Shown here in pieces: positions 29,234 to 37,663 of a stretch of 64,000 bases of DNA. Below the pieces are notes generated by a model. It saw only the letters and a program-made list of their open reading frames with translations. It was not told where the DNA came from and searched no databases. Source of the stretch: a virus; IMG/VR virus record IMGVR_UViG_3300037010_002253, positions 1-64,000 of that record. One strand, given 5' to 3'. A program made the position numbers and the translations under genes. Position 1 is the stretch's first letter. Each line of letters starts with the position of its first letter.

Positions 29234-30349
29234 CTACCTCTCCACCAGCGCCTCACGGATGTCCGCGCGGATCGCCTCTTGGATGTCCTCGTGTTCGCGC
29301 AGAATCGCAAGAAACTGCGCGGCGCTCGACGCCTCGATGCCATACCCCTCTAGGTTCGCCCCCCGCTGCTCGAGGAGGTCGTACCCACGCGCGAGGTTGA
29401 ACAACATGTCGGGGACGTCGAGGCCGGGCTCGATCTCGCTCGACCACGCGCCCTTGCCGCTCCCGCCGCTCTCCGCCCACGGTAGGAAGTAGAACGAGAA
29501 CTTCCCCACCCGCTCCGGCGTCGCGGTCTTGTTCTTCACGCAGCGCACGTTGAAGGTCCGCGAGACGATCTTGCGGTGCTCGGACTTGTCCTTCTCGGTG
29601 TACCGCAACTCCCCTTTCTTGAACTGAAGGGCGATGCTTTTCCAGTGAAGGATGCTACGCGCCTGGATCGGTTCCGGTTCGGGGGTTCCAGTCGGGGACC
29701 ACTTCCCGATCGCGCTGCGCACCTGAGAGATCCCGAGGATGGCCGTGTTCGACCCGCCCTGGTTCATCGCCGCGTAGGCCCGCCGCATGACACGCCCCCA
29801 CATCTGCGAGGACCCGCCGCCGCCGTACGCCTGCTTCTCGATCCCCGCCGACGCCTCCGTCGCCGTGCCGAAGCTCTGGAACGAGTCGAGAGCCAGCAGG
29901 TCGATGAGACCAGACTCGAACATGGTCATGGCCACCTCCATCGAGGTGTCTCCCATCCCCACGTCGACCATGATGAGCTTGTCTACGTTCACACCGAGCT
30001 TCCTCGCCCAGGCTGCGTCGAACCCCTCGCGGAAGAACCCAGCGGCGAGGCCGCCGTTCCTCTGGGTCTCCGCAATCGCGAGAAGCATAGCGAGAGACTT
30101 CCCGCTCGACTCCTCGCCGTGCAACTCCGTGAGCATCCCCTTCGGGTACCCGCCGCCCGTCAGGACGTCGAGCGTGTCGATCCCCGTGGGGATTCGCTGG
30201 ACGGGCGGGTGGTCGGTCCCGAGGTAGACGTGACCGTCCTCGAGCTCCCTGTTGATGGTCCCCATCATCGCCTTGAGCTGCTCCATCCTCGAGGGGACCC
30301 TCTCGGTGGCGGCGACCTTCTTCGTCTTCGTGACCTTCTTCTTCGGCAT
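29234..30349 (-). CDS. recA-like: RecA/UvsX-like recombinase
   Basis: 371 residues. The Walker A motif GEESSGKS is at residues 78-85, preceded by TGIDTLDVLTGGGYPKGML. MVDVGMGDTSMEVAM and LLALDSFQSF (Walker B region) follow, then loop 2 (SNTAILGISQVRSAIG). The N-terminal Lys-rich tail (MPKKKVTKTKKVAA) is unusual. RecA-type proteins catalyse strand exchange; here it accompanies resolvase, Cas4-like nuclease, helicase and SSB-like genes. Confidence 0.93.
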   Translation of the reverse strand: MPKKKVTKTKKVAATERVPSRMEQLKAMMGTINRELEDGHVYLGTDHPPVQRIPTGIDTLDVLTGGGYPKGMLTELHGEESSGKSLAMLLAIAETQRNGGLAAGFFREGFDAAWARKLGVNVDKLIMVDVGMGDTSMEVAMTMFESGLIDLLALDSFQSFGTATEASAGIEKQAYGGGGSSQMWGRVMRRAYAAMNQGGSNTAILGISQVRSAIGKWSPTGTPEPEPIQARSILHWKSIALQFKKGELRYTEKDKSEHRKIVSRTFNVRCVKNKTATPERVGKFSFYFLPWAESGGSGKGAWSSEIEPGLDVPDMLFNLARGYDLLEQRGANLEGYGIEASSAAQFLAILREHEDIQEAIRADIREALVER

Positions 30350-30357
30350 GGTGACTC

Positions 30358-33231
30358 CTACTGCTTCGCCTTACCCCAGGACTCCCCGAACCCGATCTCC
30401 GCTGGCGTGTCGACGCGGAGGTCCTTGAAGCCGTACACGCGGTACGGGTGGCTGACGTACTCCTCGATGATCGGCCGGCACTCCTCCTCCGCGCCCTTCG
30501 GGACGTTGAACAGCAGCTCGTCGTGAATCTGAAGGGTCATCTCGACGCCCAGCTCCTCAAGTCGCTTGTCCGCGTCGATGAGCAGCATCGACATCTTCAA
30601 TAGGTCGGCTGCACTTCCCTGGATGACGTAGTTGAACGCCTGCCGCTCCGCCCGCCTGCGCAATCCCATCTCGTCGGAGTTGATGAAGGGGATGGCCACC
30701 CGACGCCGGAGGATGGTCCTCACGAACCCGTCCTGGCGAGCTCTGCGCTGGATCCGGTCGATGCCCGACCTCATCCCCGCGTAGAGGTTGAAGAAGCCCT
30801 GCACCGCTTCCTTCCCTGCCTGCTCGCTGACGCCCGCCATCTGCGCGTACGTGCTCGGACCCATCCCGTACAGGGTGTTCCCGACGACGCGACCCTCAAC
30901 CGTGAAGCGATGCCGAGGACCTGCGTTCACGATGTCGTAGACCCGGGCGACCTGTTTCGGTTGTTGATAGAATAAGTGGTCAGCCTCAGATTCTGCGGCG
31001 AGTAGTGTCCATCGTTGTCGATCCGATCGAACACCAAGCCTTTGAAGGTAGAGTCCGACCACTTCTTCAACGCCCAGCGTACGAAGTGCTCCCTCGACCG
31101 AAACAAGACCTTGATGCCCCTCCCCTTGTACCGGGGGGACGAGACATGCGTGTCCCTCTCGCACCTCTGTACCATCGCGGCGTACCGACGACCGAGCATC
31201 GCCGCCCGGGAATCGTGGTACTTCTGCCCGCGCTGGCATCGGCAGTTCGTAGTTTTCCTCGCGCGAACGTTGTCCACTAGAAGCCAATGCTTCTTTTCGC
31301 ACGCGGAGCACTCCGCCTCTACGTACCTTCTCGCCCTCGACCCCGGCCTCGCGCGCCGCTCGACCTCGCCGGTCAAACGCATCGTACCCAACGGCAGCTT
31401 CCCCAGCTCCGCCAACAGCAAGTCGTCCGAAACGAACCGTGGATGCTGCGAGCCCGAACGGAATCTTGTGTCCTTCATCGGTGTAGACCTCGTGGCCGAG
31501 AGTTGCGGTGAGACCATCGTAAGTGAGGACGGCCTTTTCACCCTTGAACACCACCCCCTCATGGTGGACCCACTCTACCCCGTCCCATAGAAGATCGGAA
31601 TCCTGAACTCGCTCGATTGGGACGAGGCCACGCTTCGTGAGAACCCGCTGGCCCTCCGCGATGCAGCCGAAGTTGATCGTCTTGCTGCGCCGTCGCGCCT
31701 CGGGGAACTTCGCCTTGACCTCGTGCAGCAGGTCCCCGTCCACAGTCCGCGCTCCGACCCAGCGACGGACCTCCGAATCGATCTCGGTCGCCGTCAGGGA
31801 GTGCAAGTCCCACCCCCGGTTGATGGCGTTCAGCATCACCGCGTCGTTCGTGAAATGCGCCGCAAGACGCAACTCGATCTGGCTCAGGTCGATGTCCCCG
31901 ACCACGCATCCATCGGGCGCGATGAACGCCTCGCGAATGTGGAAGGCGTCGTTCTCCATGGACGGGATGTTCTGGAGGTTGTGCGCGGAGGACGACAAGC
32001 GAAGGGTCGCAGTTCCCGTCTGCTTGAGGTTGGTGTGGACCTTCCCGCCGTACTCACCGGCCGAGTGGATGAACGGCTCCACGTACGTTCCGCGCAACTT
32101 GTCCAGCTCGCGGTACGCCAGGATGATGTCCGCGATCTGCTTCGCCACTGGGTCCTTGAAGCTGGTCAGGGAATCGTCATCTGTCGACGGGAGGCCCGTG
32201 GGGGTTCGCTTCGCGATGGGCGTTCGGAGGTGGACCTCGAAGAGGTTCGCTACCTGCTTGGACGACCCGAGGTTGAAGTCGGCGAGCACGTCATTAGAGA
32301 CGCCGTACTTCTGGCAGGTGCGGAGGAACTCACTGACCGTATCCTCGATCTTCGCGTCGACCTGAAGCTTCATCTCCTCGAGCCGCACCGTGTCCACCCG
32401 ACACCCGCGCCGCTCCATGCGGTAGAGGACCTGGGTGTAAGGTAGGTCGAACTGCTTGTAGTAGTCCCAGTAGGATTTGCCGTTGACCCACTCCTCCGCC
32501 TCCAGGGCGGCCCTAAGGACCTCGAACCCCATCAGGGAGAAGAGCGGGTCTTTGCAGGCGTACGTGATGAGACGGTGGACGCCCACAGGGTCCTGCACCA
32601 CCTCGTCGAGGTGGGGGACCTCAAACGTCTTGCTAGGTGTCCCGTCTCGCTTGAGCTTCGGCCGCTTGAACGTCTCGCTGTACTCGCGGATGGCACCCCA
32701 CGTCTCGCCGAAGAGGGTGATGAGCTTGTACCCGAAGTACCTCTCCATGATGTGTTTCAGGCCGTGGTACATCTCGCCGCTCGCGGACAGCGTGTCCATG
32801 ACCTGCGTGTCCCCCGCGAACCCATCGAGCGTGATCCCGTGGTTCCCGCAGACGTGCATGTCGTACTTGAGGTTCGACCCGACCTTGCCGATGTCGGGGT
32901 CCTCCAAGACGCCCTTGAAGTGGCGCAGGGTCCCTTCCCACGGCCCCCAGTTCGGGACGAAGATCCGCGAGCCAGGAGCGCCTGGGTCGTACCCGCACGA
33001 GAACTGTGCGCAGATCGCGCGCGCCTTTCCTTTCGCGTGCTCCTTCCTCGGGTCGCATCCGACCGTCTCGGTATCGAAGCCGACGACTTCCGCGTCCCGG
33101 ATCATCCGAAGGGCTTGCCCAACCTTCTCCGGGGTATCAGTGATGAACGCCCCATCGACCTCGGGCAGCGTCGGTCCGCTGTAGTCGCGCCGCTTCTTGC
33201 GGCCGAGGTTCAAGTGCCACTGGTTTCCCAC
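30358..33231 (-). CDS. polA-like: DNA polymerase I-family polymerase with intein
   Basis: 957 residues from GTG 33231 (AAAGGAG 8 nt upstream). Residues 50-250 are a 3'-5' exonuclease (VGFDTETVG, SNLKYDMHVCGNHG, YACKDPL). The polymerase has motif A at GDIDLSQIELRLAAHF (about 445), motif B split by the intein (KTINFG then TLYGMG) and motif C at LQIHDELLFNV (about 900). Residues 523-785 are an intein: first residue Cys, last Asn, next extein residue Thr. The mature polymerase would be 694 residues. It is the replicative polymerase of this phage; no 5' nuclease domain is present. Confidence 0.93.
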   Translation of the reverse strand: MGNQWHLNLGRKKRRDYSGPTLPEVDGAFITDTPEKVGQALRMIRDAEVVGFDTETVGCDPRKEHAKGKARAICAQFSCGYDPGAPGSRIFVPNWGPWEGTLRHFKGVLEDPDIGKVGSNLKYDMHVCGNHGITLDGFAGDTQVMDTLSASGEMYHGLKHIMERYFGYKLITLFGETWGAIREYSETFKRPKLKRDGTPSKTFEVPHLDEVVQDPVGVHRLITYACKDPLFSLMGFEVLRAALEAEEWVNGKSYWDYYKQFDLPYTQVLYRMERRGCRVDTVRLEEMKLQVDAKIEDTVSEFLRTCQKYGVSNDVLADFNLGSSKQVANLFEVHLRTPIAKRTPTGLPSTDDDSLTSFKDPVAKQIADIILAYRELDKLRGTYVEPFIHSAGEYGGKVHTNLKQTGTATLRLSSSAHNLQNIPSMENDAFHIREAFIAPDGCVVGDIDLSQIELRLAAHFTNDAVMLNAINRGWDLHSLTATEIDSEVRRWVGARTVDGDLLHEVKAKFPEARRRSKTINFGCIAEGQRVLTKRGLVPIERVQDSDLLWDGVEWVHHEGVVFKGEKAVLTYDGLTATLGHEVYTDEGHKIPFGLAASTVRFGRLAVGGAGEAAVGYDAFDRRGRAAREAGVEGEKVRRGGVLRVRKEALASSGQRSREENYELPMPARAEVPRFPGGDARSSVRRDGTEVREGHACLVPPVQGEGHQGLVSVEGALRTLGVEEVVGLYLQRLGVRSDRQRWTLLAAESEADHLFYQQPKQVARVYDIVNAGPRHRFTVEGRVVGNTLYGMGPSTYAQMAGVSEQAGKEAVQGFFNLYAGMRSGIDRIQRRARQDGFVRTILRRRVAIPFINSDEMGLRRRAERQAFNYVIQGSAADLLKMSMLLIDADKRLEELGVEMTLQIHDELLFNVPKGAEEECRPIIEEYVSHPYRVYGFKDLRVDTPAEIGFGESWGKAKQ
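30877..31665 (-). other. Intein in polymerase motif B
   Basis: 263 codons. Block A: CIAEGQRVLTKRGLVPIERV; block B: LTYDGLTATLGHEVYTDEGH with the T-x-x-H pair; C-terminal blocks: VARVYDIVNAGPRHRFTVEG and RVVGN with the penultimate Gly-Asn. Removing it restores KTINFG-TLYGMG, the usual motif B of PolA enzymes. Splice +1 residue is Thr. The stretch between blocks B and F (about residues 596-760) has no homing-endonuclease signature in this frame; one is found in another frame (30927-31478). Confidence 0.85.
30927..31478 (-). CDS. HNH endonuclease reading frame nested out of phase inside the intein
   Basis: In the minus-strand frame shifted by one base from the polymerase, the phrases FVSDDLLLAELGKLPLGTMR, AECSACEKKHWLLVDNVRAR, NCRCQRGQ, AAMVQRCERDTHVSSPRYKG, HFVRWALKK and FDRIDNDGHYSPQNLRLTTY match the phage HNH family (zinc-ribbon N-domain plus DRIDN-GHY-PxNLRL HNH core). 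Starts ATG 31478 or ATG 31382 are possible; neither has a strong Shine-Dalgarno. Its 3' end is at 30927. Unless it is reached by frameshifting, it is a separate gene inside the intein. Confidence 0.75.
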   Translation of the reverse strand: MKDTRFRSGSQHPRFVSDDLLLAELGKLPLGTMRLTGEVERRARPGSRARRYVEAECSACEKKHWLLVDNVRARKTTNCRCQRGQKYHDSRAAMLGRRYAAMVQRCERDTHVSSPRYKGRGIKVLFRSREHFVRWALKKWSDSTFKGLVFDRIDNDGHYSPQNLRLTTYSINNRNRSPGSTTS

Positions 33232-33258
33232 GAAATGACTCCTTTTGCTTATCCGACG

Positions 33259-33286
33259 AAAAGAGGGGAACCCGTGGGTTCCCCTC
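33259..33286 (-). terminator. Rho-independent terminator
   Basis: Arms GAGGGGAACCC / GGGTTCCCCTC with a 2-nt centre, followed on the minus strand by TTTTCG. It lies between the SSB-like gene (ends 33305) and the polymerase gene (starts 33231). Confidence 0.85.
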
Positions 33287-33304
33287 TCCTCACCGCGCTA
33301 CGTC

Positions 33305-34249
33305 TCAGCCCATGATCGTGTCGTCGTCCATGTCCTCCGTGTAGCTAGAGGTCGACGCGGCATCCGGTCCGCCCGCGAACGGGTTGTCGATGCCGAGCTT
33401 CTCCGCCTGGGTCTTCGCCGACATCGGCTTGCAGACCGCGGGAAGATCCCACGGTTCAAGGTCGTCGAGCCAGTCGGGCTGCTCGCCGAACTCGTCCATG
33501 ATGGGGTTGAAGGAGTAGGCCGTGGACTTCCCGCCGCCGGTCCGCTTCACGAGGATGGGCACGTCGAAGATCGACCCGCGCTCGGGGCTCTTGCAGCCCG
33601 AACACGCGAGGATCTCGGTCACGCCTTCCGGCAGGTCCGTGGGGTCGTCCACGTCGACCTCGCGGCCCTTCGCGTCCTTGTAGCCGAGGACCTTGATCTT
33701 CCCCTTCTTGCAGGAGCGGCACCGCTTCGCCGCGATGTCGTTCGCGCCGGAGAGGGCCTGCGCCCACATCATCGACATCGAGTACTTCTTCTGGCCACCG
33801 CGCGACCGCTCCAGCTTCTTCTTGCAGCCGTCGCAGGTGTTCTTCCCGCCGACCTCCTCGTCGTACGTGCAGGCGGTCCAGGAGGTCTTCTCCGAATCCT
33901 GGCCGCGGAACTTGACCGTGGTCGTCTCCTTGTGGAACCAGCGGGAGTCCGCGACGTTGAACGTCGCCTTCGGCGTCGGCTTCCCGACCCGCTTGTCGTT
34001 CCGCTGGTAGGCGAAGCAGGGAACGCACCCGAGATGACCCTCGTGGCCCTGTGCGCAGGTCAGGGTCAGGAACTTGTTCCCGCCGAGGCTGATGGTGTGA
34101 TCGTGGTTGAGGTACGGCTCGGACGCCGTACCGTTGAAGTACAGCTTCGCTTCCTCGCCGTCGTAGAGGAAGAAGTTCGGTGCGTATTGCATCCGGTCAC
34201 GCTTCATCTCGTCCGCGACCTTGGCTACCTGTCGAAAGTTGGGAGGCAT
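33305..34249 (-). CDS. Zn-binding, ssDNA-binding-like replication protein
   Basis: 314 residues. Cys pairs CVPC (about 75), CDGC, CRSC and CSGC suggest two zinc sites inside an otherwise beta-rich protein (NFFLYDGEEAKLYFNG, NKFLTLTCAQGHEGHLG). The acidic C-terminus SYTEDMDDDTIMG resembles the tail of single-strand-binding proteins. It sits between primase and polymerase, the usual place of a gp32-like SSB. Function inferred from location and tail. Confidence 0.5.
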   Translation of the reverse strand: MPPNFRQVAKVADEMKRDRMQYAPNFFLYDGEEAKLYFNGTASEPYLNHDHTISLGGNKFLTLTCAQGHEGHLGCVPCFAYQRNDKRVGKPTPKATFNVADSRWFHKETTTVKFRGQDSEKTSWTACTYDEEVGGKNTCDGCKKKLERSRGGQKKYSMSMMWAQALSGANDIAAKRCRSCKKGKIKVLGYKDAKGREVDVDDPTDLPEGVTEILACSGCKSPERGSIFDVPILVKRTGGGKSTAYSFNPIMDEFGEQPDWLDDLEPWDLPAVCKPMSAKTQAEKLGIDNPFAGGPDAASTSSYTEDMDDDTIMG

Positions 34250-34334
34250 GTTGCTTTACTTTCTTTGTTCGCTGTCCGCTATTCGGACCAGTCGATTCCA
34301 CCACAGTTTTAGGGGAAACACTAGGGAAAAACAG

Positions 34335-35414
34335 TCACTTCTTTCGTCGGCCACCTCGTTCCATGACCATGTTGTCGATGCGCCACTCGTCGTACGGCAC
34401 GACCCCGTGGATCGCGTCACGGAGCTGCTTCGCTCCATCAGAGACCTCGACAAGCGAACCCATGTCCTTCACGCCCTCAGGGTACTTGAGCACGTAGACC
34501 GACCCCGGTCCCATTTTCTCAAGAAGCTGGTCCCCGACGAAGAACGTGGTGAGCTGCCCATCCCGGTCGCTGTCGAACGCGAGGAAGACAAGCGAGTAGG
34601 TTCGCATCACATCGATCTGGTGCGTCGTCACCCGCGATCCCATCGTCGACACCGGGAGGTACGGCGCGACCTGGGTCGGGTGGTCCCCGGGTCGACCGGC
34701 AAGGTGGACGTAGTTGGGGAGGTCGCCCAGGTCGAGCTGGTCGAACGCAATAGCGTCGAGCTGCCCCTCCGTGACGACCAAGGTCTTCACCCCGTGGGGG
34801 CGCCTGTGCTCCCCGTAGAGGTGTTGGCCCTTGGAGAACCCGAGATGGAGGTACTTGGGGTTCTGCTCCTCCCACACAGCGCGTTTCGAGAACCCAACCA
34901 GCAGCCCGCTCCCCGACCGAACGGGGATGGTGGCGCGCTGTGCTTCCGTGTCGAACCCGATCTCCCACTCCTTGAGCACGTCCTTCGTGAACCCACGGTC
35001 CAGCAAGTACTTCGGGCAGCGATCGTAGAGGGTCAGGAGACGGGGGTTCGGAGCAGCGTGGATCACGTCCCCTGACGCCTTCGCGCCATGCGTGCGCCTC
35101 GCATCGTAGTCGGGGAGGATGGTGTCAGCCTCCTCCTCGGGGTCAAGTCCGCGGGCGAACGACGCGGTCTCGCCGATCGCCTTCTGCGGGGACCATCCGC
35201 ACGCTTCCACAAGGAAGGTGTAGATATTACCCTGCGCGCCACACCGCGACGAGTAGCAGACGTACAGACCCGTCTCCGCGTGCATAGCGAACTGGGTCCC
35301 GTCCTTGACGGCGTGGTACGGACAAGTACTTGTAAAGTTCCCGCTCGCAGAGAGCCGGATGCGCTCGCACCCGGCCTCCTTCATCCACCTCTCGACCTTC
35401 GCCGCGTTGCTCAC
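34335..35414 (-). CDS. DnaG-type primase
   Basis: 359 residues. Zinc-binding CPYH at 31-34 with CYSSRCGAQGN at 53-63 (CHC2-type ribbon); TOPRIM domain VVTEGQLDAIAFDQLDLG and VFLAFDSDRDGQLTT. The helicase-binding C-terminal domain of bacterial DnaG is missing, as in most phage primases. It is immediately downstream of the replicative helicase with a 4-nt overlap, so both act at the phage replication fork. Confidence 0.9.
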   Translation of the reverse strand: MSNAAKVERWMKEAGCERIRLSASGNFTSTCPYHAVKDGTQFAMHAETGLYVCYSSRCGAQGNIYTFLVEACGWSPQKAIGETASFARGLDPEEEADTILPDYDARRTHGAKASGDVIHAAPNPRLLTLYDRCPKYLLDRGFTKDVLKEWEIGFDTEAQRATIPVRSGSGLLVGFSKRAVWEEQNPKYLHLGFSKGQHLYGEHRRPHGVKTLVVTEGQLDAIAFDQLDLGDLPNYVHLAGRPGDHPTQVAPYLPVSTMGSRVTTHQIDVMRTYSLVFLAFDSDRDGQLTTFFVGDQLLEKMGPGSVYVLKYPEGVKDMGSLVEVSDGAKQLRDAIHGVVPYDEWRIDNMVMERGGRRKK

Positions 35415-36667
35415 AGGATTCCTCCGTCCTCGTCGTCGATTCCTTCCGCCGCCGCGTCATCCCCCGTGATCTCGCGCTTCTGGGCGAAGCTGACGCCGGG
35501 TCTCGCGTCGATCACAATGCGGCACGGTCGCCCGTCGTTGATCTTCTTGGTCCAAAGGATCAGCTCGTTCTGCTCCCTGTGGACGGGTTCGCAGATCACC
35601 CGCGTCAGGACCGTGCAGGACTGCGCGTAGGACTTCCCGTACCCGACGTCTGACACCGGGCCGGCATTCCCCCGCGCAGGGGTGTTGTTCGTCTGGTTGC
35701 TCGTCACGATCCCGATGTCGAGATCCTTCGAGAGTTGCCTCACCCCCATCGACACGATGCCGAAGTTCCGCCACTCCAGGTCCTCGGCCAGGTAATAGAG
35801 GTTGTCGATGAAGGCTGCCTTCGCCTTGTACTGGATGCACTTCGCCCTCACTTCCGCGAGTGCATGGACGCCTTGGGACATGACCTCGACGATGTGAAAT
35901 GGCGGGTCCTCCTCGAAGGAGTCGATGATGGAGAAGAAGCGCTTCTCGTCGTCTGGAGGGAGAGCCCCAGACTGGACCTGCTCCCAGTCCGCCCCAGCGC
36001 GCTGTGCGGCGTACCTGTAGAGGATGTCGTCGGGGGGCGTCTCCTTCGTAAAGAAAACGGGAGTAATCCCCACGTTCTCGTGCAGATGGGTCGCGCACGC
36101 GATGAGCAGCCACGTCTTGTACGTCCCGGTATCGCCGTACAAGCCGACGTGTTGACCTCCGCGTAGGCCCTTCATCATCTGGGTGTACCGGGGCCACGGC
36201 ATCGGGTACCCAAGAAGTCCATCGTGGTCCTTCGCGTGTTGGTACCTCGCCCGCACGCTGGCGGCCGACTTCGAGGTGTCGAGGTCGTTGTCCTCGGAAT
36301 GCGCGAGGACGAGGGACATGGCGATCTTCTGGAACTCCTCCAGGCCCCCCTTCACGCTACCCCTGGTCGCTACTGTGACCTTCTTGAGGCCCGCCTGGAT
36401 GTCCGCGTATAGCTTGCGCTCCTTGAGACCATCGAGCAGGACGCCCAGATCGTCCGCGCTCTGCTCGAACGCGAACTCGGGGAACTCGGCCCGCGCCAGG
36501 CCCAGGGACGGCAACGCGCCTCGCTTGAGGTACCGCTGCTCCGCCCACAGGAAGACCTCTCGCGTCTCAGAATCCAGGAAGAAGCTTGAGTCGACCTTCG
36601 CCTTGATCGACCCGAGCATGTCCCCCGTCTCCAGGAGACGGGTAAGAGATGCCTTTTCGATGTCCAT
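35411..36667 (-). CDS. DnaB-like replicative helicase
   Basis: 418 residues from ATG 36667, sharing one base with the upstream TAA. RecA-fold ATPase with Walker A GDTGTYKT (178-185), a Gly-Asp-Thr variant of GxxGxGKT, PVFFTKETPPDDILYRYAA (RecA motif), AAFIDNLYYLAED (Walker B-like) and SNQTNNTPARGNAGP (the gamma-phosphate sensor region). A shortened N-terminal domain is typical for phage DnaB/Gp41 helicases. It is followed by primase. Confidence 0.85.
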   Translation of the reverse strand: MDIEKASLTRLLETGDMLGSIKAKVDSSFFLDSETREVFLWAEQRYLKRGALPSLGLARAEFPEFAFEQSADDLGVLLDGLKERKLYADIQAGLKKVTVATRGSVKGGLEEFQKIAMSLVLAHSEDNDLDTSKSAASVRARYQHAKDHDGLLGYPMPWPRYTQMMKGLRGGQHVGLYGDTGTYKTWLLIACATHLHENVGITPVFFTKETPPDDILYRYAAQRAGADWEQVQSGALPPDDEKRFFSIIDSFEEDPPFHIVEVMSQGVHALAEVRAKCIQYKAKAAFIDNLYYLAEDLEWRNFGIVSMGVRQLSKDLDIGIVTSNQTNNTPARGNAGPVSDVGYGKSYAQSCTVLTRVICEPVHREQNELILWTKKINDGRPCRIVIDARPGVSFAQKREITGDDAAAEGIDDEDGGIL

Positions 36668-37203
36668 TAGACGCTGCCTCTGGTCAAGGAAAGCTGCCAC
36701 CTACGCGGTAGCCCGCGCCGCCACACCACGACCACGCTAGCGAAAAATCCAGAAGCCCTGTAGGCACCTCCAGTTAGGAAGCGAACTCTGCCCCTTATGT
36801 ACCTAACCTCCGCCAGACCCACTACATCATCATGCCACCACGCGAGATCAGTGGACGCGGGAAGTAAACCGACGACTAACGCCCCAGCGCAAGAAGCTAT
36901 GCGCGCCTTACGGGTCCACGCGTACACTTCCCTCCCATACGGCGGGTTCATCCACACGGTCTCTGTACCCCAGTCCTGTACGAGCCCATCCGCGCGCTCG
37001 TCAAAGTACCTGGCGCACTTCGCCGAGTCAGCGCTAGCGCACGCATCCAGCGTAAAGTTGAACTCGGCGTTTAGTGGCTCGAATACCTCAGGGGGTGTCT
37101 CCCACAGCCGCCCGTTACCGTTATATCTTCCATTGTTCTTTGCTTGCAGCCCACGAAGTAAACCGGGGTTGTTCGACGCCCCAATCGTTCTACGGCCTTT
37201 CAT
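36667..37203 (-). CDS. Phage N6-adenine DNA methyltransferase (Dam-type)
   Basis: 178 residues. LWETPPEVFEPLNAEFNFTL DACASADS and the catalytic WMNPPYGREV (NPPY, residues 86-90) are the phage Dam (PF05869-type) signature; GLVQDWGTETVW precedes it and RYIRGRVRFLTGGAYRASGF follows. It methylates adenine in a short site, probably to evade restriction, in addition to the deazaguanine pathway. Confidence 0.88.
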   Translation of the reverse strand: MKGRRTIGASNNPGLLRGLQAKNNGRYNGNGRLWETPPEVFEPLNAEFNFTLDACASADSAKCARYFDERADGLVQDWGTETVWMNPPYGREVYAWTRKARIASCAGALVVGLLPASTDLAWWHDDVVGLAEVRYIRGRVRFLTGGAYRASGFFASVVVVWRRGLPRRWQLSLTRGSV

Positions 37204-37601
37204 CAGGACACCGTGATGATGACGGCCCGTGGGTCGCGCATGAGGGACCGGATGAGGCTCTCCAGGTCAACAGGCTGAACCAGCCGTGGTGTCTTGAGGT
37301 AGTGGGTCGCCACATTCGCCGCGAGGGAGTAGGTCGGCGCCTTGACGAGAACGAGGTGTCCTTCCGGGGTCCGCACGGTCTCGTCGTCCCCCCACGTCTC
37401 GTGGAGGGTCCAGAAGACCGGCAGCGGTTCCGGGTCGAACCGAACGCAGTTGACCAAGTCACCCGCGCCAGAATGACACCTGCCCGTCCTACCGCACCGG
37501 GAGCAGGTGTGAAACCAGTCCTCCGGGGTCGTCACCCCGCGCGCTTTCCGCACGAGGTCGCTGATGGCTACACTGAGAAGAGAACGAAGTCGATTGAGCA
37601 T
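37203..37601 (-). CDS. Small zinc-motif protein
   Basis: 132 residues from ATG 37601 with GGAG 6 nt upstream. DWFHTCSRCGRTGRCHSGAG has a CxxC plus Cys-x-His arrangement. The rest is alpha/beta (FWTLHETWGDDETVRTPEGH, LVQPVDLESLIRSLMRDP). Its stop shares a base with the methyltransferase start. Function unknown. Confidence 0.6.
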   Translation of the reverse strand: MLNRLRSLLSVAISDLVRKARGVTTPEDWFHTCSRCGRTGRCHSGAGDLVNCVRFDPEPLPVFWTLHETWGDDETVRTPEGHLVLVKAPTYSLAANVATHYLKTPRLVQPVDLESLIRSLMRDPRAVIITVS

Positions 37602-37619
37602 GGTCATCTCCAAAGGCAA

Positions 37620-37655
37620 AGCCGCCCCCATCCCACGCGGGGACGAGGGCGGCTC
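37620..37655 (-). terminator. Rho-independent-type terminator
   Basis: Arms AGCCGCCC / GGGCGGCT with an imperfect extension, followed on the minus strand by TTTGCCTTT. It lies in the 62-bp gap after the DUF932-like gene and may limit read-through into the downstream genes. Confidence 0.75.
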
Positions 37656-37663
37656 GGGGGATA

